DNA from: JAPLDA01 sp043787975
Lineage (GTDB): Bacteria; Bacteroidota; Bacteroidia; AKYH767-A; 2013-40CM-41-45
Direction: 5' to 3'
Assembly (NCBI GenBank): GCA_043787975.1
Contig: JAYVUK010000041.1
Span: forward strand, 1-64,000
DNA: 64,000 nucleotides
Below are positions 58,841 to 64,000 of the stretch, piece after piece. Position 1 is the first letter of the stretch. Each line of letters begins with the position of its first letter. Under the pieces are notes generated by a model. The model saw nothing but the letters and a program-made list of their open reading frames with translations, was not told where the DNA came from and did no database searches. The position numbers and the translations under genes were made by a program.

Positions 58841-58880
58841 ACTCCCACTGCCACTGGCTACTGCTACTGCCTACTGTCGC
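58841..58880 (-). repeat. CAGTAGGCAG word repeat, right copy (inverted)
   Basis: On the minus strand: GCGACAGTAGGCAGTAGCAG then further words CAGTGGCAGTGGG. It contains the TAG stop (58864-58866) and last codons of the GH3-like gene, whose product thus ends SDSRQ. Confidence 0.85.
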
Positions 58881-60402
58881 TAACAGACATTTCCTTCACT
58901 ACTACATTTATTTCTTCAATATATTTTCTGTCATTACTTAGTCGTGGAACTTTAAATTGTCCGCCTAATTTATTGTTACTCTTCAACCAGTTGTAGAATG
59001 TTTGCGGTGGAAGCACACGGACGATCGGTTTTCTCAGCGCCATATTTTTATATCGTTTTGCTTCGTAGTCGCTGTTGATTGCTTTCAACGCATTGTCTAA
59101 AACTTCGACAAAGTATTCAAGGTTGTCGGGTTGCTTTTCAAATTCAATCAGCCATTCATGTGCTCCGTTTTCGCTCTCTGAGAAATAAACGGGGGCAACG
59201 GTATAATCTTTTATAAAAGCATCGGTTTTATCACAGGCAATCTTAACCGCGTCATCCGTGTTTTCAATGATCAGCTCTTCTCCAAATGCATTGATGAAAA
59301 GTTTTGTCCGGCCTGTAATTTTTATGCGGTATGGATTGAGTGAAGTAAATTTGACCGTGTCCCCGATGACGTATCTCCATAAACCGGCATTCGTGGAAAT
59401 CACCAGCGCATAATTTTTATTCAACTCAACATCTTCCAGTCCCAATGTTTTGGGGTATTCTTTTCCGTATTCTTCCATTGGCATGAACTCGTAGAACACG
59501 CCATAGTCAAGCATCAGCAGCATTTCTTCCGAAGAAGACTGGTCCTGGATTCCAAAAAAACCTTCGGAAGCGTTGTAGGTATCAAGATAATGGAATGTAT
59601 CAGACGGAATCAACTGTTTAAATTGTTCCTGGTACGGAGTGAAGCTGACAGCGCCATGAACAAACAGTTCAAGGTTCGGCCATATTTCCAGCAGATTTTT
59701 TTTACCGGTTACTTCCAGAATCCGTTTTGCAAGAACAAGTGTCCAGGTGGGAACTCCGGAGATGTTCGTGACATTTTCATTGACGGTGACACCCACCATT
59801 TTTTCAATCTTCTCTTCCCAGTTATCCATCAGTGCAATGGAAAGATCCGGTGTGCGAATGGTCTGCATCCAGAACGGAAGGTTTTGCATGAGGATCGCTG
59901 AGATATCACCATACGACGAATCCGCGTGAAAGGTATTGATGTGATGACTTCCTCCAAGCACCAATCCTTTTCCGTTGAACACCTGTGTTTCAGGATGGTT
60001 GTTGCAATAGATGGAAATCAGATCTTTCGCACCTTTGTAATGGCACTCTTCCATCGCTTCCGTGCTCACCGGAATGAATTTACTTTTTCCGGCTGTTGTG
60101 CCCGACGATTTTGCAAACCATTTTACATCGCTGTTCCACAAAATATTTTGTTCTCCCTTCATCAGCCTGTCAATAAAGGGTTTCAGCGATTCGTAATTCT
60201 GAACAGGTACACGCTTTTTAAATTCATCGATGGTGGAAATACTTTGGTAATCGTACTTCATTCCCCACTCAGTAAAACGTGCCGAATCAACAAGTCGTGT
60301 AAACCAGTCTTGCTGCACCTCATGAGGATACTTGATGAAAAGCTCGATCTGGTGCATCCGCTTTTTCATCCACCAACTGAGGATGCTGTTTAGTATAGGC
60401 AT
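58864..60402 (-). CDS. GH3-family acyl-adenylating protein
   Basis: A 512-residue protein of the GH3 auxin-responsive promoter family (ANL superfamily): FAKSSGTTAGKSKFIPVSTE (P-loop-like), NVTNISGVPTWTLVLAKRIL, TYNASEGFFGIQDQSSSEEM, WRYVIGDTVKFTSLNPYRIK, GRTKLFINAFGEELIIENTD. In plants GH3 proteins couple amino acids to acyl groups; the bacterial substrates are unknown. The C-terminus lies in a word repeat. Confidence 0.9.
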   Translation of the reverse strand: MPILNSILSWWMKKRMHQIELFIKYPHEVQQDWFTRLVDSARFTEWGMKYDYQSISTIDEFKKRVPVQNYESLKPFIDRLMKGEQNILWNSDVKWFAKSSGTTAGKSKFIPVSTEAMEECHYKGAKDLISIYCNNHPETQVFNGKGLVLGGSHHINTFHADSSYGDISAILMQNLPFWMQTIRTPDLSIALMDNWEEKIEKMVGVTVNENVTNISGVPTWTLVLAKRILEVTGKKNLLEIWPNLELFVHGAVSFTPYQEQFKQLIPSDTFHYLDTYNASEGFFGIQDQSSSEEMLLMLDYGVFYEFMPMEEYGKEYPKTLGLEDVELNKNYALVISTNAGLWRYVIGDTVKFTSLNPYRIKITGRTKLFINAFGEELIIENTDDAVKIACDKTDAFIKDYTVAPVYFSESENGAHEWLIEFEKQPDNLEYFVEVLDNALKAINSDYEAKRYKNMALRKPIVRVLPPQTFYNWLKSNNKLGGQFKVPRLSNDRKYIEEINVVVKEMSVSDSRQ

Positions 60403-60408
60403 GTTTTT

Positions 60409-60463
60409 GTTTACAGTTTGCGGTTTACAGTTTACCGAAACAGTAAACGGTAAACCGTAAACA
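60409..60463. repeat. GTTTACGGTTTA fold-back repeat
   Basis: GTTTACAGTTTGCGGTTTAC with TAAACCGTAAAC as partner (11 of 12 positions), and an inner perfect 8-bp stem GTTTACCG/CGGTAAAC. It lies just after fabD and before the GH3-like start. Confidence 0.85.
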
Positions 60464-60465
60464 TT

Positions 60466-61350
60466 TTACGCACTTATCGCTTCCATTTCTTTATTCACTT
60501 TCTTCACCAGTCCCTGCAACACCTTGCCCGGACCGACTTCAATAAATTGCGTGGCTCCGTCTGTGATCATGTTCTGGATGGTCTGAGTCCAGCGAACGGG
60601 AGCAGTTAGCTGAGCGATCAGGTTTTTTTTGATTTCATCCGGTGAAGAAAATGGTTGTGCATTTGCATTCTGATAAACAGGACAAACCGGAGTTGAAAAA
60701 TTCGTGGAGTTGATTGCTTCTGCAAGTTCAGCTCGTGCAGGTTCCATCAATGGAGAATGAAAAGCTCCGCCAACAGGAAGCACCAATGCACGCTTCGCTC
60801 CTGCAGCTTTCATTTTTTCGCAGGCATCGTTCACTCCTTTAATCGTTCCTGAAATCACCAACTGGCCGGGACAATTATAATTTGCTGCCACCACAATTTC
60901 TCCGCTTGCAGACACTTCAGCGCAAATTTTTTCTACGACACTATCATCAAGACCAAGGATGGCAGCCATGGTAGAAGGATTGATCTTACATGCTTTCTGC
61001 ATGGCATCAGCTCTTTTCTTCACGAGCATCAACGCATCTTCAAACGACAATGTTTTGTTTGCGGCCAACGCTGAAAATTCTCCGAGCGAATGTCCTGCAA
61101 CCATATCAGGTTGTAACTGATCACCCATGTTGATAGCCATCACAACGGAATGCAAAAAGATGGCGGGCTGCGTCACGTTAGTTTGTTTCAGATCTTCATC
61201 GGTTCCGGCAAACATCAGGTCTGTAATTCTGAAACCGAGAAGATGATTTCCTTTCTCAAATAAATCTTTCGCTTGTGAAGAGGACTCATAAAGTTCTTTA
61301 CCCATTCCAACGAATTGGGAACCTTGCCCGGGGAAGAGATATGCTTTCAT
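60466..61350 (-). CDS. fabD: Malonyl-CoA-ACP transacylase
   Basis: A 294-residue FabD that loads malonate onto ACP for fatty-acid synthesis: MKAYLFPGQGSQFVGMGKEL start, active-site Ser in VAGHSLGEFSALAANKT, catalytic His in PVGGAFHSPLMEPA, and TQFIEVGPGKVLQGLVKK. The start at 61350 is chosen over an upstream ATG because it begins with the canonical AYLFPGQGSQ; a -7 box TAATTTTG lies about 50 bp upstream. Confidence 0.95.
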   Translation of the reverse strand: MKAYLFPGQGSQFVGMGKELYESSSQAKDLFEKGNHLLGFRITDLMFAGTDEDLKQTNVTQPAIFLHSVVMAINMGDQLQPDMVAGHSLGEFSALAANKTLSFEDALMLVKKRADAMQKACKINPSTMAAILGLDDSVVEKICAEVSASGEIVVAANYNCPGQLVISGTIKGVNDACEKMKAAGAKRALVLPVGGAFHSPLMEPARAELAEAINSTNFSTPVCPVYQNANAQPFSSPDEIKKNLIAQLTAPVRWTQTIQNMITDGATQFIEVGPGKVLQGLVKKVNKEMEAISA

Positions 61351-61398
61351 GGTGTTGAGTTTGTGTTCATGCAAGATGAAGATTTATTTTGATGAAAG

Positions 61399-61406
61399 CA
61401 AAATTA
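61399..61406 (-). promoter_or_regulatory. Bacteroidota -7 box TAATTTTG
   Basis: Minus strand, 48 bp before the fabD ATG. Confidence 0.55.
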
Positions 61407-61422
61407 CAATGCAAGGAATTTT

Positions 61423-61505
61423 AAAGATGAAATCAGAAATAGGAAAGATGAAAAACTACGATGTAGAAAATTGATTCCTGTTTTCACATTTCTGATTTCA
61501 TCTTT
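61423..61505. repeat. AAGATGAAATCAGAAAT fold-back repeat
   Basis: A perfect 18-bp stem between AAAGATGAAATCAGAAAT (61423-61440) and ATTTCTGATTTCATCTTT (61488-61505), with extra AAAGATG and CTTTCGTCTTTC words. It lies between fabD and the T9SS gene. Confidence 0.9.
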
Positions 61506-61516
61506 CGTCTTTCCAA

Positions 61517-63025
61517 TTATTCTTTCACAAACCTCTTTACCACTTTTTCTTTTTCTGAAAGCAGTTCTAAAAAGTAAACACCTTGCGAAAGAGAAGTGGT
61601 ATTCACTTCGAGATATTCATTGTTTTTAATGAAGGAATAATTCAGAGCCATCTCCTGCCCAAAGGCATTAAGCACTTTTACACTTTTAAATTTGCTATTT
61701 GAAGACAGCGTCGCATATAAAATCCTTGTTGCCGGATTTGGAAACACTGCTACTCCCTCTCCCTTGGAGAGGGTTAGGGTGAGGCTTGGAATCGAATCAC
61801 ATACACTTCCACTATCAGCACCTAAAAAATAATTCGGATAGTTGGGGACCGTTTGTGCATTGTATGTCGGTAGATGAATACAATGCTGACAAACATCGCA
61901 AGCCATACCAAGGTTATCAGGATAATTAATTACATGCAAGTACCTTGTTCCATTTCCTGTTGCAATGTATATTTTTCCATTCGGAGCAAGTTGTGCTAAA
62001 TAAAATGTAGTACTAAAAATAGGGAGTCCATCATAAGAAGAATCCCAAACAGCCACAGTAGTTTGGGTGGATGGTATGTCCGATGCACTAAGATCGAATT
62101 GGTAAACAAAATTCATGGATGAAACATACAATTTTTTTGAATTCGATGAAAAAACTACTCCTCCTATAGAAGCACTATCATCTATAACAACATGAATAAG
62201 ATTGCTGAAATCCCCGGAGCAACGATCAAAATTCATTAAATCTAAATCGCCTTCTGTATCATAATATCCAAACTTTGTTCCATCTGAAGAAAAAACAACC
62301 TGTCCAAGTCCGCTCACTCCCCATCCTGCCAATATATCAACGTATTTACCAATGCATTGATAAAACGGACCGAATATCCCATTAGGGGTTATTAAAAATT
62401 TTACATAGCAATTAGAAGTATTTTCATGGGTGATGAGCCACCAGTCTCTTCCATTTGCATGTTTACAGGCGGTAATACAACCAAAATAAAAAGCACTATG
62501 CAATAAAATGTTATTTTTTGAAACCACGCCACCAAGTCCACCATCCAACGTCATGTCTATAATTGTATAATAAAGATAAACAGGTATAAGAGTAGCAGAA
62601 TCAAGTGTAGCATGAAAAAGATAATATTTAGAGGAATCTCCCGAAAAAGGAATTATTAAGTCTGCCTGAGGTACAGTTAAACCAAACGGACCATATCCCG
62701 AAGTATAACTACTTGGATTTAATCCTGATCCATTTAACATGGTATCGTTATTCACATTGGCTATATAATAACCATTTGTATAAAATAGTAGGTTTCCACT
62801 TTTGTCACTAATAACAGCATTGGAAGCATCAAACCACATGGGTCGGCTTGCATAATAAATGCTGGGAGCACCTGAAGAGAAATCAATAGTTGTACCTCCA
62901 TAATTCGGATTCACACCATGATCTACATCTTCATATCCCATCAGCCAAAGATTGTCTATTCCCTGACCATAGGACTTTAAAACAAAAAGTAAAAATAAAA
63001 GAAGGACTAATTTTTTTTTCACCAT
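61517..63025 (-). CDS. Secreted protein with T9SS sorting domain
   Basis: A 502-residue secreted protein: signal peptide (ending LKSYGQ), a beta-rich body that looks like a propeller (DLWLMGYEDVDHG-type start, GQVVFSSDGTKFGYYDTEGD, VVFSSNSKKLYVSSMN, LAQLAPNGKIYIATGNG) and a C-terminal T9SS type A domain (VFPNPATRILYATL, NAFGQEMALNYS, LSQGVYFLELLSE). SLTLTLSKGEGVAV just before the sorting domain is encoded by an inserted CCCTCTCCC-type dispersed repeat. Function unknown. Confidence 0.85.
   Translation of the reverse strand: MVKKKLVLLLFLLFVLKSYGQGIDNLWLMGYEDVDHGVNPNYGGTTIDFSSGAPSIYYASRPMWFDASNAVISDKSGNLLFYTNGYYIANVNNDTMLNGSGLNPSSYTSGYGPFGLTVPQADLIIPFSGDSSKYYLFHATLDSATLIPVYLYYTIIDMTLDGGLGGVVSKNNILLHSAFYFGCITACKHANGRDWWLITHENTSNCYVKFLITPNGIFGPFYQCIGKYVDILAGWGVSGLGQVVFSSDGTKFGYYDTEGDLDLMNFDRCSGDFSNLIHVVIDDSASIGGVVFSSNSKKLYVSSMNFVYQFDLSASDIPSTQTTVAVWDSSYDGLPIFSTTFYLAQLAPNGKIYIATGNGTRYLHVINYPDNLGMACDVCQHCIHLPTYNAQTVPNYPNYFLGADSGSVCDSIPSLTLTLSKGEGVAVFPNPATRILYATLSSNSKFKSVKVLNAFGQEMALNYSFIKNNEYLEVNTTSLSQGVYFLELLSEKEKVVKRFVKE
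61754..61785 (-). repeat. CCCTCTCCCTTGGAGAGGG dispersed repeat in T9SS gene
   Basis: Plus strand: CCCTCTCCCTTGGAGAGGG then TTAGGGTGAGG. It is a hairpin-forming element of a kind found scattered in many bacterial genomes, here translated in frame between the body and the sorting domain. Confidence 0.85.
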
Positions 63026-63035
63026 TCAAATATAA

Positions 63036-63070
63036 GAAAAGAAAAAGGCTGCCTCTTTGTAAGACAGCCA
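63036..63070 (-). terminator. Terminator after the E2 gene
   Basis: Minus strand: GGCTGTC and GGCAGCC pair around a 9-nt loop, followed by a TTTTTC-rich tail. Confidence 0.7.
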
Positions 63071-63114
63071 TTTTAATTTATCATCTATAATTTAAAATTT
63101 ATAATTCTTCTTTT

Positions 63115-64000
63115 TCAGATGCTCGCTTGCCCAAGCAGTATAACCGGATTTTCCATCAGTCCTTTAAAAGTGCGCAGGAAATCAGCACCTGTTGCGCCAT
63201 CCACGACACGATGATCACAACTCAACGTAACTTTCATCACATTGCCCGGAACAACCATTCCATTTTTTACCACAGGTTTTTGCATGATGCCGCCAACTGC
63301 AAGGATGCATGCATCAGGAGGATTGATGATGGCTGTGAATTCTTCGATGCCATACATGCCAAGGTTTGAAATCGTAAATGTGCTTCCTTCCCAATCGGCA
63401 GGCTGCAGTTTTTTATCTTTTGCTTTCTGTGCAAACTCTTTTACTTCAGCATTGATGTGTCGAAGTGTTTTACTGTCTGCAAAACGAACAACGGGAACGA
63501 GTAATCCTTCATCCACCGCAACAGCAACACCAATATGAATGTGGTGATTGATACGGATATGTGCTGAGCCTGTCGGTTGCGCTGAGCCTGTCGAAGCGTC
63601 CGCCAGCCACGATGAATTCACTTTCGGATGCTGACGCAATGCAGCAGCAGCAGCTTTAATAACAAGATCATTGTATGAAACTTTTGAACCCGTCACGGCA
63701 TTGATGCTTTCGCGAACCATCATCATCGCATCCATGTTCATTTCAACAGTCAAATAGAAATGCGGAGAAGTGAATTTGCTTTCTGCTAATCGTTTTGCAA
63801 TGGTCTTGCGCATCTGTGAAACGGCAATCTCATCATAGCTTTCTTCAGTAACCGGAGCAACAAAAAGTCCGGCAGGAGTTCCGCCATTCACTACGTTGCC
63901 AGGTTTAAACCAGTCAATGTCACGTTTTACAATTCTTCCGGAGTCACCGCTGCCCATGATTTGTGCGAGATCAATTCCTTTTTCGGATGCAAGACGTTTC
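63115..64000 (-). CDS. Pyruvate dehydrogenase E2 (dihydrolipoyl acetyltransferase), partial
   Basis: The C-terminal 294 or so residues of a 2-oxo acid dehydrogenase E2, open at the right edge of the window. The E3-binding domain ends at RLASEKGIDLAQIMGSGDSG, a linker follows, and the acyltransferase domain contains RKTIAKRLAESKFTSPHFYL, KVSYNDLVIKAAAAALRQHP, VAVAVDEGLLVPVVRFADSK, FTISNLGMYGIEEFTAIINP and the catalytic SCDHRVVDGATGADFL. About twelve extra residues (ASTGSAQPTGSAH) in the catalytic domain come from an inserted CGACAGGCTCAGC repeat. Confidence 0.93.
   Translation of the reverse strand, partial: KRLASEKGIDLAQIMGSGDSGRIVKRDIDWFKPGNVVNGGTPAGLFVAPVTEESYDEIAVSQMRKTIAKRLAESKFTSPHFYLTVEMNMDAMMMVRESINAVTGSKVSYNDLVIKAAAAALRQHPKVNSSWLADASTGSAQPTGSAHIRINHHIHIGVAVAVDEGLLVPVVRFADSKTLRHINAEVKEFAQKAKDKKLQPADWEGSTFTISNLGMYGIEEFTAIINPPDACILAVGGIMQKPVVKNGMVVPGNVMKVTLSCDHRVVDGATGADFLRTFKGLMENPVILLGQASI
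63560..63605 (-). repeat. CGACAGGCTCAGC repeat inside E2 gene
   Basis: Two tandem words, GCTTCGACAGGCTCAGCGC and CCGACAGGCTCAGC, in the coding strand. It shares CTTCGACAGGCTCAG with the rhomboid-tail repeat at 35873. In frame; adds a Ser/Gly/Ala/Thr-rich loop before the HHIHIGVAV strand. Confidence 0.88.

Noticed and set aside
1..64000. tRNA or rRNA genes
   Set aside because: Read through the intergenic gaps on both strands; I saw no cloverleaf-like sequence with a GTTC-type T-arm or rRNA core motifs. A dedicated covariance search could still find one I missed.

Overview
The window is chromosomal DNA of a Bacteroidota bacterium. Three things show this: many genes are preceded by the Bacteroidota -7 box (TAnnTTTG), two secreted proteins end in type IX secretion (T9SS) sorting domains, and the gene families (DUF3943, DUF6600, YtxH, ORF6N, GH3-like, YfiT, MlaE/F/D-type operon) are typical of the phylum. 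No rRNA, tRNA, CRISPR array, insertion sequence or phage was found. The last gene, on the minus strand, runs off the right edge.

Region 1 (1-31.8 kb) is dominated by a promoter-linked envelope/stress regulon. Fourteen copies of one 37-bp block (GTGTGAATnATGTAAC, about 10 bp, then AATTGTGTAAC) each lie 25 bp (once 24 bp) upstream of a TTTG/TTTA -7 box and drive 14 transcription units. The products are an ice-binding-like lipoprotein, two ECF-sigma-like proteins, disordered hydrophilic proteins, YtxH proteins, a holin-like membrane protein, coiled-coil and small membrane proteins, CsbD, a DUF6600 protein with a GH130/glycosyltransferase pair, PAP2 phosphatases, a DUF2541-like protein, OmpA, an AI-2E transporter with an Mla-type lipid-transport operon, DUF3943 and DUF748 proteins. 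Ferritin and a phosphoesterase sit inside the cluster without the block. No obvious regulator is encoded here. Several small genes in this region carry a single in-frame stop while the frame beyond remains readable.

Region 2 (32.5-48.6 kb) is mostly housekeeping: DsrE-like protein, RecG, rhomboid protease, adenine deaminase, PurL, a membrane protein, an amino-acid permease, an SDR oxidoreductase, YebC and a CtpA-type protease. Two probable mobile or selfish features interrupt it: a GIY-YIG nuclease gene bracketed by inverted 28-bp palindromic repeats that supply its own stop codon, and a tandem pair of ORF6N genes that each contain a perfect 25-29 bp palindrome with covarying arms.

Region 3 (48.7-64 kb) holds YfiT-like, amidohydrolase, PheT, YajQ, two T9SS cargo proteins, a deoxynucleoside kinase, a four-helix-bundle protein, a GH3-like protein, FabD and the end of a pyruvate dehydrogenase E2 gene. 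From about 40 kb onward, gene junctions are marked by short-word repeats that fold back on themselves, each locus using a different word. Several of these, and two other dispersed repeats, have entered coding sequence in frame (PheT, E2, rhomboid, a T9SS protein, a signal peptide).
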